Origin: Rhodovulum marinum
GTDB lineage: Bacteria; Pseudomonadota; Alphaproteobacteria; Rhodobacterales; Rhodobacteraceae
Assembly (NCBI RefSeq): GCF_004343075.1
Contig: NZ_SLXP01000003.1
Location: 62,001-126,000 of the forward strand
DNA: 64,000 nt
Direction of reading: 5' to 3'
The notes below the pieces were generated by a model that worked only from the letters and a program-made list of their open reading frames with translations, searched no databases and had not been told where the DNA came from. Each line of letters starts with the position of its first letter. The first letter of the stretch is position 1. Position numbers and translations under genes: made by a program. Shown here piece by piece: positions 7,575-16,492 of the stretch.

Positions 7575-10500
7575 TCTGCTTCTCCCCTTCCGGGTCGTAG
7601 AACACGGGGCTGACGATGCGCGCCTTGACCGTGGTGCCGTCGGTGCGCGCGAACTCGATCACCTCGCCCATCCGTTCGGGTCCGCTCTTTACCAGCCCCA
7701 TCGCGATCCCGCGCCCCAGCGTCGGCGAATGATAGGTCGACGTCACCCGCCCCTGCACGTTGCGCTGGCCGTTGGCGTTCTTGCCCCCGGCCACCGCGTA
7801 GGCGCCATCGGGCAGGACCGAACCGTCCAGCGTCGACAGGCCGACCAGTTTCCAGCGGTCGGGATCGGTCATGTGAGAACGTTCCTGTGCGCGCTTGCCG
7901 ATGAAATCGTCCTTCTTCTTCGACACCGCCCAATCAAGGCCAAGGTCCTGCGGAATCACGGTTCCATCGGTCTCGTCCCCGATCATGATGAACCCCTTTT
8001 CGGCGCGCATGACGTGAAGCGCCTCGGTGCCGTAGGGCATCACGCCCAGATCGGCGCCGGCGGCCAGGCACGCATCCCAGAGTTCGCGGCCTCGGCCCGC
8101 CGGCACGGCAACCTCGAAGCTGAGTTCGCCAGAGAAAGAAATGCGGTAGACCCGAACCGGGATGCCGCCCAGCGTGCCTTCGGCCCAGCCCATGAAGGGC
8201 AACGCGTCCTTGGACAGGTCGATATCGCCCCCCAGTTTCTCGAGCAATGTCCGTGCCTTGGGGCCAACCACGGCGACCTGGGCATATTGTTCGGTCAGGT
8301 TGACCACGTGCACCTTGAGGTCCCACCACTCGGTCTGAAGCCATTCCTCCAGGTGCTGGTGAATGTGATCCGCACCGCCCGAGGTGGTGTGACACAGGAA
8401 GCTGTCGTCGGTCAGGCGGGCGACGACGCCGTCGTCCATGAGGAAACCGTTTTCGGAACACATCAGGCCGTACCGGCAGCGGCCGGGTTTCAGCGTGGAC
8501 ATCATGTTGGTGTAGACGAGATCGAGGAATTTCCCCGCATCCGGCCCCTTGACCAGCAGCTTGCCCAATGTAGAAGCGTCCAGCAACCCCACGTTTTCAC
8601 GTGTATTTTTCACCTTCCGCCCAACCGCGTCGGCCACCGTCTCGCCCTTGCGCGGATAGCAGTAGGGGCGGTGCCATTGAGCGACGGGTTCGAAACGGGC
8701 GCCGTTTTCGACGTGCCAGGCGTGGATGGGCGTTCGGCGCAGGGGTTGGAAGGTCTTTCCACGCGCCTCGCCGGCGATCGCGCCAAGGGTCAGGGGCGTG
8801 TAGGGCGGGCGGAAAGTGGTGGTACCGACCTGCGGGATCGCCTCGCCCAATGCATCAGCAAGGATCGCCAAGCCATTGATGTTGCTAAGCTTGCCCTGAT
8901 CGGTCGCCATGCCCAGCGTGGTATAGCGCTTGGTGTGCTCGACGCTTTCATACCCCTCGCGCGCCGCCAGCTGGACGTCCGAAACCTTTACGTCGTTCTG
9001 GTAATCGAGGAACATTTTCATCCGCGCAGCAGGCTCGGCCCGGCGCGGCATGACCCATATGAATTCCATATGATTCTCATATGAATCCGATATGACTTTT
9101 TCGCGGATCTCGGCCTTGAACCCGACCGCCTGCGCCGCCGTAGCCCCGGCCCGTCCGGCATCGTTCAGACACTCCCCGGACCGCAGCGCGCCCGAAGCCG
9201 CGCCCGCGGGAACGACGAAGGGGCGACCGTCCGCCCCGGTCGGTGCCCGGTCGGGGTCGGGACGGAACATGCCGAACCGCTCGTCCCAGGTCAGCTTGCC
9301 GCCGCAATGGGACCAAAGGTGCACCACCGGCGACCAGCCCCCCGACATGGCGACCGCGTCGCAGGCGATGATCTCGGACGGCATGGCCAGCCCGTTCACC
9401 GGGCCGATGCCGACGCCGGTCACGCGCTTGCCGCCCTTGACCTTGACCACGGCCATGCCCGTCCGCACCGGCACACCGCGCGCCCGCACGGCCTGGGGCA
9501 AGGGACCGTCGGCGGTGTCGCGGGCGTCGACGATGGCGGGCACCGTCAGCCCCGCGTCCAGAAGCGTCAGCGCGGTGCGATAGGCGTCGTCGTTGTTCGT
9601 GACGATCACCGTGCGCCCACCGGGCGCGACGGCCCAGTTCACCACGTAATCGCGCACCGCCGAGGCCAGCATCACGCCGGGAACGTCATTGCCGGGGAAG
9701 GCCAGCGGACGTTCGATGGCCCCCGTGGCGGTGACGATCTGTTTCGCCCGGATCTTCCACAGCCGATGGCGGGGCCCGGGCGCATCGGGGGCGTGGTCGG
9801 TCAGCCGTTCATGGGCCAGCACATAGCCATGGTCATAGACACCGGCGGCCTGACAGCGCAGGCGCAGCGTCACGTTTTCCATCTTTTCAAGATGTTGCAG
9901 GGCGTCCTTGACCCATTCTTCGGGCGACTGCCCGTCGATCTGCCCGCCATCCACGGGGGCGCGCCCGCCCCAATGGGCGGCCTGCTCGACCAGCAGCACG
10001 CGCGCGCCCGCCCGGCCCGCGACCAAAGCGGCCTCGATGCCCGCGACGCCACCGCCGACCACCAGAACATCCACATGGGCGTGGAAATGTTCATAGGTGT
10101 CGGGGTCGGCCTCGGTCGGAGCGCGGCCCAGGCCCGCGGACTGGCGGATGACGGGTTCATAGACATGCTTCCAGAAGGCGCGCGGCCAGAGGAAGGTCTT
10201 GTAATAGAAGCCCGCGGGCAGGAACCGGGCCAGCCGCGCGTTCAGCGCGCCGATGTCGAACTCCAGCGAGGGGAAACGATTCTGGCTTTCGGCCACCAGC
10301 CCGTCGAAAAGTTCCGTCATCGTGGCGCGCTGGTTCGGTTCGAACCGGCCGCCCGTGCCAAGGCCCACCAGCGCGTTCGGCTCCTCGGCCCCCGAGGCGA
10401 TCAGCCCGCGCGGGCGGTGATACTTGAACGACCGACCGACCAGCATGCGGTCATTGGCCAGAAGGGCCGCGGCCAGCGTGTCGCCAGCAAAGCCGGCATG

Positions 10501-10578
10501 CTCGGCCCCGTCGAAGGTGAAGCGGCAGGGGGCGGCGCGGTCGATCAGCCGGCCGCCGGTATCGAGGCGAAAGCTCAT
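7567..10578 (-). CDS. soxA: sarcosine oxidase, alpha subunit
   Basis: The 1003-residue alpha subunit of the heterotetramer carries NAD+ and the tetrahydrofolate site. The start at ATG 10578 overlaps the soxD stop (ATGA). The N-terminus has a ferredoxin-like fold region (FTFDGAEHAGFAGDTLAAA); the dinucleotide-binding motif is VLVVGGGVAGIEAAL, near residue 170. The C-terminal half is a GcvT-type aminomethyltransferase domain (VGLLDASTLGKLLVKGPDA onward). In the junction between the two halves (positions 9056-9099) the coding sequence is an 11-bp tandem repeat, unusually AT-rich for this gene. The frame stays open across it. Confidence 0.95.
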   Translation of the reverse strand: MSFRLDTGGRLIDRAAPCRFTFDGAEHAGFAGDTLAAALLANDRMLVGRSFKYHRPRGLIASGAEEPNALVGLGTGGRFEPNQRATMTELFDGLVAESQNRFPSLEFDIGALNARLARFLPAGFYYKTFLWPRAFWKHVYEPVIRQSAGLGRAPTEADPDTYEHFHAHVDVLVVGGGVAGIEAALVAGRAGARVLLVEQAAHWGGRAPVDGGQIDGQSPEEWVKDALQHLEKMENVTLRLRCQAAGVYDHGYVLAHERLTDHAPDAPGPRHRLWKIRAKQIVTATGAIERPLAFPGNDVPGVMLASAVRDYVVNWAVAPGGRTVIVTNNDDAYRTALTLLDAGLTVPAIVDARDTADGPLPQAVRARGVPVRTGMAVVKVKGGKRVTGVGIGPVNGLAMPSEIIACDAVAMSGGWSPVVHLWSHCGGKLTWDERFGMFRPDPDRAPTGADGRPFVVPAGAASGALRSGECLNDAGRAGATAAQAVGFKAEIREKVISDSYENHMEFIWVMPRRAEPAARMKMFLDYQNDVKVSDVQLAAREGYESVEHTKRYTTLGMATDQGKLSNINGLAILADALGEAIPQVGTTTFRPPYTPLTLGAIAGEARGKTFQPLRRTPIHAWHVENGARFEPVAQWHRPYCYPRKGETVADAVGRKVKNTRENVGLLDASTLGKLLVKGPDAGKFLDLVYTNMMSTLKPGRCRYGLMCSENGFLMDDGVVARLTDDSFLCHTTSGGADHIHQHLEEWLQTEWWDLKVHVVNLTEQYAQVAVVGPKARTLLEKLGGDIDLSKDALPFMGWAEGTLGGIPVRVYRISFSGELSFEVAVPAGRGRELWDACLAAGADLGVMPYGTEALHVMRAEKGFIMIGDETDGTVIPQDLGLDWAVSKKKDDFIGKRAQERSHMTDPDRWKLVGLSTLDGSVLPDGAYAVAGGKNANGQRNVQGRVTSTYHSPTLGRGIAMGLVKSGPERMGEVIEFARTDGTTVKARIVSPVFYDPEGEKQNV
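9056..9099. repeat. 11-bp tandem repeat inside soxA
   Basis: Four units of 11 bases start at 9056, 9067, 9078 and 9089. Three begin CATATG and the fourth GATATG, and the consensus is CATATGAATYC. The patch is AT-rich in a GC-rich gene and encodes part of the linker (DSYENHMEFIW) ahead of the folate domain. Confidence 0.8.
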
Positions 10579-10904
10579 GCGCCGCCCTCCCATTCGAAGC
10601 CGGGATGTTTCGCGGCGATCCTGTCGAGAATGTCCCGGGGCGGTTCGGTAACCTGCGCGGAATAGGTTCCGAACACTTCCAGCGTGACGGTGTCGCGCGC
10701 GGCATGGAACCACTTGCCGCAGCCATGGGCGTGGCGCCAGCGTTCGAAATGCACGCCCTTGGGGTTCTTGCGGTGGAACAGGTAGGATTCGAACGTGGCA
10801 TCGTCCGAGCCGGGGCCGAAGCGCGTCAGGTGCGCCTCGCCGCCCGGGGCCAGTTCGGTTTCGTCCGCGGCCACGCCGCAGACGGGACAGGTCAACAGAA
10901 GCAT
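10575..10904 (-). CDS. soxD: sarcosine oxidase, delta subunit
   Basis: This is a small zinc-binding subunit (109 residues) of heterotetrameric sarcosine oxidase. The zinc ligands of the family are visible as Cys6 and Cys9 (TCPVCG) and the later His and Cys in RHAHGCGKWFH. The tail FEWEGGA ends in an ATGA overlap with soxA. The order soxB-soxD-soxA-soxG matches characterised operons, apart from the extra small gene just upstream. Confidence 0.95.
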   Translation of the reverse strand: MLLLTCPVCGVAADETELAPGGEAHLTRFGPGSDDATFESYLFHRKNPKGVHFERWRHAHGCGKWFHAARDTVTLEVFGTYSAQVTEPPRDILDRIAAKHPGFEWEGGA

Positions 10905-10961
10905 GGCGCCCCCTCGGTCTGGAAATCGGTCAGACGGGAGAGGGCGCGGGCCTGCGCCCCC

Positions 10962-11126
10962 TTATTCTTCGGGCAGCGGGTAGACCTGGACAGTCTTGTT
11001 GCCGTCGCCGCCGTAGATCTGCGCACCCACGACGCCGAAGAAGATCGGCACCAGAAGGCCGGCAACGATGCCGATCCACTTGGCGGCGGATTCAGGAACG
11101 ATGACGTCGTACTTGTCGTCGGACAT
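10962..11126 (-). CDS. 54-residue membrane protein in the sox operon
   Basis: I do not recognise this family. The chosen start is ATG 11126 (MSDDKYDVIVPESAAK), which has a GGAGAG ribosome site 8 bases upstream; an earlier in-frame ATG at 11156 lacks one. The protein has an acidic N-terminus, one hydrophobic helix (IGIVAGLLVPIFFGVVGAQI) and a short polar C-terminus ending PLPEE. It lies between soxB (163-base gap) and soxD (57-base gap) on the same strand, so it is probably co-transcribed. A role in anchoring or assembling the otherwise soluble oxidase at the membrane is only a guess. Confidence 0.7.
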   Translation of the reverse strand: MSDDKYDVIVPESAAKWIGIVAGLLVPIFFGVVGAQIYGGDGNKTVQVYPLPEE

Positions 11127-11229
11127 GGGCGGCTCTCCGAATTGCGTTTGGGCCACGTTATGCGAGGCGTCCGGGGCCGCGTCAAGGCGACCAAACGCGC
11201 ACGGGGGCTGCCTGCGACAGTGCGGCCCA

Positions 11230-11253
11230 GGGCGGTCGGCGCCCGACCCGCCC
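11230..11253 (-). terminator. intercistronic hairpin after soxB
   Basis: GGGCGG-TCGG pairs with CCGA-CCGCCC (one bulged C) in the 163-base gap between soxB and the small membrane gene. It has no U-run, so partial attenuation or mRNA protection fits better than full termination. Confidence 0.4.
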
Positions 11254-11289
11254 GGTTTCGGCGCGGCGTGATGCGAAGGACGGGCCCGG

Positions 11290-12537
11290 TCAATGCGCCA
11301 CCCCCGCGGCCACGCTTTCGTCGATGAAGCGGCCCTCGCGGAAGCGGTCGAGCCCGAAGGGCGCGGCCAGTGGCCCGGGTTCGCCCCTGGCCACCAGTTC
11401 GGCCATGGCCCAGCCCGAGCCGGGGATCGCCTTGAACCCGCCGGTGCCCCAGCCGCAATTGATGAAACAATTGCCCAGGGGCGTCTTCGACAGGATCGGC
11501 GAGCGGTCGCCGGTCATGTCGACGATGCCGCCCCACTGGCGCAGCATTTTCAGCCGGGTGATGATCGGGAAGGTCTCGCACAGCGCGCGGACGGTTTCCT
11601 CGATATGGTGGAAGCTGCCGCGCTGGGTGTAGTTGTTGAACCCGTCAGCGCCGCCGCCGATCACCAGTTCGCCCTTGTCCGACTGGCTGAGATAGCCGTG
11701 GACGGTATTGGCCATGACGACGACGTCGATCACGGGCTTAATCGGTTCGGAAACCATCGCCTGAAGCGCCACGGATTCGATGGGCAGGCGGAACCCGGCC
11801 ATGTCCGCCAGAACGCCGGAATGGCCGGCCACGACGATCGCCAGCTTGCCGCAGGTGATGGCGCCCTTGGTGGTCTCGACGCCGGTGACCTGGCCTGCCT
11901 TTTGCCGGATCGCCGTCACCTCGCTTTGCTGGAGGATGTCCATGCCCATGGCCGAACAGGCCCGCGCATAGCCCCAGGCAACCGCGTCATGGCGCGCGGT
12001 GCCGCCGCGGGGCTGCCAGAGCGCGCCGAGGACCGGGTAGCGCGGCCCGTCGATGTTCATGATCGGGCAGAGTTCCTTGACCCGCTGCGGCCCGATATAC
12101 TCGGTCGGGATGCCCTGGAGGGCGTTGGCATGCGCGGTGCGTTTCCAGCCGCGGACCTCGTGTTCGGTCTGGGCCAGCATCAGCACGCCGCGGGGGCTGA
12201 ACATGACGTTGTAGTTCAGGTCCTGGGACAGGTCCTCGTAGAGGCTGCGCGATTTCTCGTAGATCGCGGCCGAGGGGTCCTGCAGGTAGTTCGAACGGAT
12301 GATCGTGGTGTTGCGGCCCGTGTTGCCGCCACCCAGCCAGCCCTTCTCGATCACCGCCACGTTGCGGATGCCGAAGCGTTTCCCGAGATAATAGGCGGTC
12401 GCCAGCCCATGCCCGCCCGCGCCCACCACGATCACATCATAGTGAGATTTCGGCGCCGGAGAGGTCCAGGCCCGTTCCCACCCGGCGTGATAGCGCATCG
12501 CTTCGCGGGCGACGGCGAAGGCGGAATAGCGTTTCAT
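11290..12537 (-). CDS. soxB: sarcosine oxidase, beta subunit
   Basis: This is the flavin subunit that oxidises sarcosine; the family binds FAD and covalent FMN. At 415 residues it has the usual length. The start at ATG 12537 (MKRYSAFAVAREAM) is preferred over the longer open frame because the upstream part is not SoxB-like. The FAD motif is YDVIVVGAGGHGLATAYYLG (about residues 33-52), and GGNTGRNTTIIRSNY is characteristic of the family. The C-terminal GTGGFKAIPGSGWAMAEL closes the flavin site. It is the first gene of the operon and divergent from ccmI across 202 bases. Confidence 0.95.
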   Translation of the reverse strand: MKRYSAFAVAREAMRYHAGWERAWTSPAPKSHYDVIVVGAGGHGLATAYYLGKRFGIRNVAVIEKGWLGGGNTGRNTTIIRSNYLQDPSAAIYEKSRSLYEDLSQDLNYNVMFSPRGVLMLAQTEHEVRGWKRTAHANALQGIPTEYIGPQRVKELCPIMNIDGPRYPVLGALWQPRGGTARHDAVAWGYARACSAMGMDILQQSEVTAIRQKAGQVTGVETTKGAITCGKLAIVVAGHSGVLADMAGFRLPIESVALQAMVSEPIKPVIDVVVMANTVHGYLSQSDKGELVIGGGADGFNNYTQRGSFHHIEETVRALCETFPIITRLKMLRQWGGIVDMTGDRSPILSKTPLGNCFINCGWGTGGFKAIPGSGWAMAELVARGEPGPLAAPFGLDRFREGRFIDESVAAGVAH

Positions 12538-12739
12538 GGCAACAGGCACCCCCTTGTTTGACGGGCTTTCGCCGGCCCCTTCATGCACCGGGACCGGCCC
12601 CGCCCCCTGCCCGCCAGCGGCATGCCATCGAAGGAACGCGACATGGGGCGGCGCGGGCGGCGGCCGGGCGCTTTGCCCTTCCGATTCCGGCCCGCCCGTA
12701 ATAGATCGGCGGGTGAGGCAGAAAAAGGGGTGGAACCTC

Positions 12740-13981
12740 ATGGTATTCACGTTCGTCGCCCTGGGGCTTGCCGCGGTGATCGCGGCGCTGTTGACCGTCA
12801 CGCTGATCCGCGGCCGGTCCGGCGACGAGCCGCCCGCGGCCTATGACCTGCGCGTCTATCGCGAGCAGCTGCGCGAGGTGGACAGGGACCTGGCCCGCGG
12901 CGTCATCACCGAGGAAGAGGCCGGGCGCATCCGCACCGAGGTGTCGCGCCGGGTGCTGGAGGCCGACCGCAAGCTGAAGGACCAGTCGGGCGGCACCCAG
13001 GCCCCCCGCACGGTCAGCCTGGTCACCGGCACGCTGGTTCTGGCGCTGCTGCTGGGCGGGGCCTGGGCCATCTACAGCCGGATCGGTGCGCCGGGCTTTG
13101 CCGACCAGCCCCTCAAGACACGCCTGGCCGACGCGGCGGAGTTCCGCGCCGAGCGGATGCGCCAGGCCCAGGCCGAGGCCGAGGCGCCGCCGATCCCGAT
13201 GCCGCCCCCCGACCCCGAGCACCTGAAACTGGTCGACCGGCTGCGCGCGGTGGTGGCCGAGCGCGGCGACGACCTGCGCGGTTTCCTGCTGCTGGCCCGC
13301 AACGAGGCCGCGCTGGGCAATTTCGACGCCGCCTATGCCGCCCAGTCGAAGGCCATCGAACTGAAGGACGGTCGCGCCACCGCCGAGGATTACGCCACCA
13401 TGGCCGACATGATGGTACTTGCCGCGGGCGGCTATGTCTCGCCCGAGGCGGAGGGCGTGCTGGAAAACGCGCTGAACCGCGACCCGAGGAACGGCACGGC
13501 GCTGTATTACTGGGGGCTGATGCATATCCAGACCGGCCGTCCCGACATCGCCTTTCGCGTGTGGCGCGAATTGCTGAGCGTGTCCGAGGCTGGCGATCCG
13601 TGGCTGGAGCCCGTGCGCAACCAGATCGCGGACCTGGCGTGGTATGCGGGCGATGACGACTATACCCCGCCGCCCCTGCCCGAAGGCGCGGCCCCCGGCC
13701 TGCGCGGCCCCTCGGCCGAGGACATGGAGGCCGCCGCCGAGATGACGCCCGAACAGCGCCAGGAGATGATCCGCAACATGGTCGCGGGCCTGTCCGACCG
13801 GCTGGCGCGCCAGGGCGGCAGCCCCGAGGAATGGGCACAGCTGATCCGCGCGCTGGGCATCCTGGGCGATACCGGGCAGGCCGGTGCGATCTGGGCCGAG
13901 GCGCAACAGGTCTTCGGCCCGCATCCAGAGGCGCTGGACACCGTGCGCGCGGCCGCCCAGGCCGCCGGCGTCGCCGAGTGA
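12740..13981 (+). CDS. ccmI: cytochrome c biogenesis protein CcmI
   Basis: CcmI presents apocytochrome c to the haem ligation complex in the periplasm. The 413 residues start at ATG 12740, which has an AAGGGG ribosome site. An N-terminal membrane helix (VFTFVALGLAAVIAALLTVTLI) is followed by a cytoplasmic coiled region (YREQLREVDRDLARGVITEEEAGRIR, the CcmI signature), a second helix (LVTGTLVLALLLGGAWAIYS) and a periplasmic TPR domain (about residues 165-300). It is the first gene of a tightly overlapping operon with ruvX. The octaheme cytochrome at 29.5-31.2 kb would be one client of this pathway. Confidence 0.92.
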   Translation: MVFTFVALGLAAVIAALLTVTLIRGRSGDEPPAAYDLRVYREQLREVDRDLARGVITEEEAGRIRTEVSRRVLEADRKLKDQSGGTQAPRTVSLVTGTLVLALLLGGAWAIYSRIGAPGFADQPLKTRLADAAEFRAERMRQAQAEAEAPPIPMPPPDPEHLKLVDRLRAVVAERGDDLRGFLLLARNEAALGNFDAAYAAQSKAIELKDGRATAEDYATMADMMVLAAGGYVSPEAEGVLENALNRDPRNGTALYYWGLMHIQTGRPDIAFRVWRELLSVSEAGDPWLEPVRNQIADLAWYAGDDDYTPPPLPEGAAPGLRGPSAEDMEAAAEMTPEQRQEMIRNMVAGLSDRLARQGGSPEEWAQLIRALGILGDTGQAGAIWAEAQQVFGPHPEALDTVRAAAQAAGVAE

Positions 13982-14457
13982 GCGTCTTCGACACGCCCGA
14001 GACCTTTGCCGCCGCCCTGCCCCGCCACGGCGCGCTGGTGGGGCTGGATTTCGGGGAAAAGACCGTGGGCGTGGCGGTGTCGGACGCGTTCCGGTCGGTC
14101 GCGACACCGCTGGAGACGATCCGCCGCAAGAAATTCACGCAGGACGCGGCGCGCGTTCTGGAGATCGCCGGGGGGCGATCGGCGGCGGGCCTGCTGCTGG
14201 GCCTGCCGCGCAACATGGACGGGACCGAGGGGCCGCGCTGCCAGTCGACCCGCGCCTTTGCCCGAAACCTGTCGCGGCTGACCGACCTGCCCATCGGGTT
14301 CTGGGACGAACGCCTGTCGACGGTGGCCGCCGAACGCGCGCTGCTGGAGGCCGACGCCTCGCGCAAGCGCCGCGCGGAAGTGATTGACCACGTGGCGGCG
14401 GGCTATATCCTGCAAGGGTTCCTTGACCGATTGCGCCATCTGAAGGACGCGCCATGA
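13978..14457 (+). CDS. ruvX: Holliday-junction-resolvase-like YqgF/RuvX
   Basis: This is an RNase-H-fold nuclease implicated in 16S pre-rRNA 5' processing and named as a putative Holliday junction resolvase. The start is a GTG that overlaps the ccmI stop as GTGA; the protein is 159 residues. Family motifs are GLDFGEKTVGVAVSD (first catalytic Asp), GLPRNMDGTEGPRC and WDERLSTVAAER (acidic residue), then EVIDHVAAGYILQ (C-terminal Asp). It overlaps the next gene by 4 bases, so translation is coupled along the operon. Confidence 0.94.
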   Translation: MSVFDTPETFAAALPRHGALVGLDFGEKTVGVAVSDAFRSVATPLETIRRKKFTQDAARVLEIAGGRSAAGLLLGLPRNMDGTEGPRCQSTRAFARNLSRLTDLPIGFWDERLSTVAAERALLEADASRKRRAEVIDHVAAGYILQGFLDRLRHLKDAP

Positions 14458-14663
14458 GCGAAGACCGCCCCTCCCGCGTCGCGGGCGCCATCGAAAGCCC
14501 CTGCACGCGGGTCTGCGTGGTCGACCCGAAAAGCCGGCTGTGCACGGGATGTTTGCGGTCGATCGACGAGATCACCGCGTGGACCCGGATGAGCCCCGCC
14601 GAGCGGCGCCAGATCATGGGCGAGTTGCCGGGCCGCCGCGGGCTGCCGGGCGGCGCAGGCTGA
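14454..14663 (+). CDS. DUF1289 small Cys-rich protein
   Basis: This is a 69-residue protein with the DUF1289 pattern SPCTRVCVVDPKSRLCTGC followed by TRMSPAERRQIM. The four cysteines (Cx3C...Cx2C) suggest a bound metal or Fe-S cluster. The function is unknown in the family. It overlaps ruvX by ATGA and ends the ccmI-ruvX operon. Confidence 0.88.
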   Translation: MSEDRPSRVAGAIESPCTRVCVVDPKSRLCTGCLRSIDEITAWTRMSPAERRQIMGELPGRRGLPGGAG

Positions 14664-14725
14664 GGTTTTTCAACGCCCGACCGCGTGGTTTCGGGTTTCG
14701 CCCCGGCTGTCGCCGGGCCGACCCG

Positions 14726-14778
14726 CGCGGGGGGCGCCGCCCCCCGCGACCCCCCGGGGTATTTGAGCCAAGAAGAAG
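14726..14778 (+). repeat. hairpin-GTATTTG element, copy A
   Basis: A perfect 9-bp stem CGCGGGGGG/CCCCCCGCG with a CGCCG loop (14726-14748) is followed by ACCCCCCGGGGTATTTG and then CAAGAAGAAG. It is about 60 bases after the DUF1289 stop and 42 before the convergent aroB stop. Copies B (20643) and C (50926) share the same layout and orientation. Confidence 0.75.
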
Positions 14779-14819
14779 ATCGACGCGGAATCGGGCGGCG
14801 ATGGCCCGCCGCCTGCCGG

Positions 14820-15950
14820 TCAGGGGCGGCGCGTTGCGAGCGCGTCGGCCAGCATGCTGCGCAAGAGGGCCGCGTCGATGTCGGAGGTAACGAAGGCCCG
14901 GCCGATGCCGCGGGCGAGGATGAAGCGCACCCGCCCGTCCTGCACCTTCTTGTCCTGCGCCATCAGGTCGATCAGCGCGTCGGCCTCGGGCAACGCGCCG
15001 GGGATGTCGGCGAGGTCTTTCTTCATGCCCATCGCGGCGAGGTGGGCGCGGACGCGGGAGGGGTCTTCCTGGGAACAGAGGCCCATGCGGGCCGACAGCT
15101 CGAACGCCAGCGCGCAGCCGATGGCCACGCCCTCGCCATGCAGGAGCCGGTCGGAATAGCCGGTCGCGGCCTCGAGCGCGTGGCAGAAGGTGTGGCCGAG
15201 GTTCAGAAGCGCGCGGTCGCCCTGTTCGGTTTCGTCACGCTCGACGATGGCGGCCTTCATCTCGCAGGAGCGGCGCACGGCGTGGATGCGCGCGGCCATG
15301 TCGCCCGCGGCCAGCGCGGGGCCGTTCGCCTCGAGCCAGTCGAAGAAGGCGGCATCGCCCAGGAGGCCGTATTTCACCACCTCGCCGTAGCCGGCCAGGA
15401 AATCGCGCGGGGCCAGCGTTTGCAGCACGCCGGTATCGGCCAGCACCAGGCTGGGCTGGTGGAAGGCGCCGATCAGGTTCTTGCCGAGGGGGGAGTTGAT
15501 GCCGGTCTTGCCGCCGACCGAGCTGTCGACCTGTGCCAGAAGCGTGGTGGGCACCTGCACGAAGCGCACCCCGCGGCGCAGCACCGCCGCGGCGAACCCC
15601 GCGAGATCGCCGATCACGCCCCCGCCGAGTGCCACCACCATGTCGCGGCGTTCGACCTTTTGTTCGATCAGCCATTCCACGGCGCGCGAGAATTGCGGCC
15701 AGCCCTTGGTCGCCTCGCCGGGGGGAAGGGCGAGCGCGGGGGCCTCGTCGATGCCGGACGCGGCGAGGCCCGCGCGCAACGCGTCGAGGTGCAGCGCGGC
15801 GACGGTTTCGTCGGTCAGGATCGCGACGCGGGGGCGCGCGAGCAGCGGGCCGATCTCGGCGCCGGCGCGCGCCAGAAGGCCCGGGCCGATGCGGATGTCA
15901 TAGGCGCGGCCCGGCAGGGCCACATGCACGGTTTCAACAGCCTGGGTCAC
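14820..15950 (-). CDS. aroB: 3-dehydroquinate synthase
   Basis: It converts DAHP to 3-dehydroquinate, the second step of the shikimate pathway, using NAD+ and a divalent metal. The start is GTG 15950, which overlaps the aroK stop as GTGA, giving 376 residues. Motifs are GGGVIGDLAGFAAAVLRRGV (NAD loop), PTTLLAQVDSSVGGKTGIN, and the metal ligands Glu in GYGEVVKYG, His in LNLGHTFCHALE and His in LLHGEGVAIG. The aroK-aroB order is the usual proteobacterial pairing. Confidence 0.96.
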   Translation of the reverse strand: MTQAVETVHVALPGRAYDIRIGPGLLARAGAEIGPLLARPRVAILTDETVAALHLDALRAGLAASGIDEAPALALPPGEATKGWPQFSRAVEWLIEQKVERRDMVVALGGGVIGDLAGFAAAVLRRGVRFVQVPTTLLAQVDSSVGGKTGINSPLGKNLIGAFHQPSLVLADTGVLQTLAPRDFLAGYGEVVKYGLLGDAAFFDWLEANGPALAAGDMAARIHAVRRSCEMKAAIVERDETEQGDRALLNLGHTFCHALEAATGYSDRLLHGEGVAIGCALAFELSARMGLCSQEDPSRVRAHLAAMGMKKDLADIPGALPEADALIDLMAQDKKVQDGRVRFILARGIGRAFVTSDIDAALLRSMLADALATRRP

Positions 15951-16492
15951 GCCACCTCCAGCACGTCGGGCCGGGACAGCAGCGCGTCGCACACCCTGTC
16001 GGCCATGTCCTCGATCGAATAGCGCGGGTCGGCCCGGACAGCCAGATCGGCCAGCGCGTAGAACGGTTTGCGCGCGTGATACAGCTGCGCGAGCGTGCCG
16101 CGGGGATCGTCGGTGCGCAACAGCGGGCGGGTGGTCTTGTGCCGCACGCGGTTCCACAACAGGTCGAGATCGGCATCGAGCCAGACCGACACGCCCCGGG
16201 CCGAGATCGCGGCCCGGTTCGCCGCCGACAGGAACGCCCCGCCGCCGGTCGACAGCACCGCCGGTTCCTCGTCCAGAAGGCGGGCGATGACCTGCGATTC
16301 CTTCTCGCGGAAGAACGCCTCGCCGTCGCGTTCGAAAATCTCGGCGATGGTCATGTTCGCGGCCTTGACGATCTCGGCATCCGAATCGCGGAACGGCACG
16401 TCGAGCTTGCGCGCGAGTGCGGTGCCCACGGCGGTCTTGCCCGCGCCCATCAGCCCCACCAGGGCGATGGTTTTCTTCAGCCGTGCCGCCAC
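15947..16492 (-). CDS. aroK: shikimate kinase
   Basis: It phosphorylates shikimate with ATP. The Walker A motif is GLMGAGKTAVG, the shikimate-binding Asp-Arg region is FRDSDAEIVK with FREKESQVI, and STGGGAF is the third substrate loop. The chosen start is GTG 16492 (then AARLKKTIAL, 181 residues), with GGGAGG nine bases upstream; it gives the short N-terminus usual in the family. The frame is open to a TTG at 16534, which would add 14 residues, so the N-terminus is uncertain. It overlaps aroB by 4 bases. Confidence 0.92.
   Translation of the reverse strand: MAARLKKTIALVGLMGAGKTAVGTALARKLDVPFRDSDAEIVKAANMTIAEIFERDGEAFFREKESQVIARLLDEEPAVLSTGGGAFLSAANRAAISARGVSVWLDADLDLLWNRVRHKTTRPLLRTDDPRGTLAQLYHARKPFYALADLAVRADPRYSIEDMADRVCDALLSRPDVLEVA

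Noticed and set aside
7567-10578. soxBDAG mistaken for thiosulfate-oxidation sox genes near an Otr cytochrome
   Set aside because: The proteins are the flavin, folate and zinc subunits of sarcosine oxidase; the shared symbol is a naming coincidence with the sulfur-oxidising Sox system.
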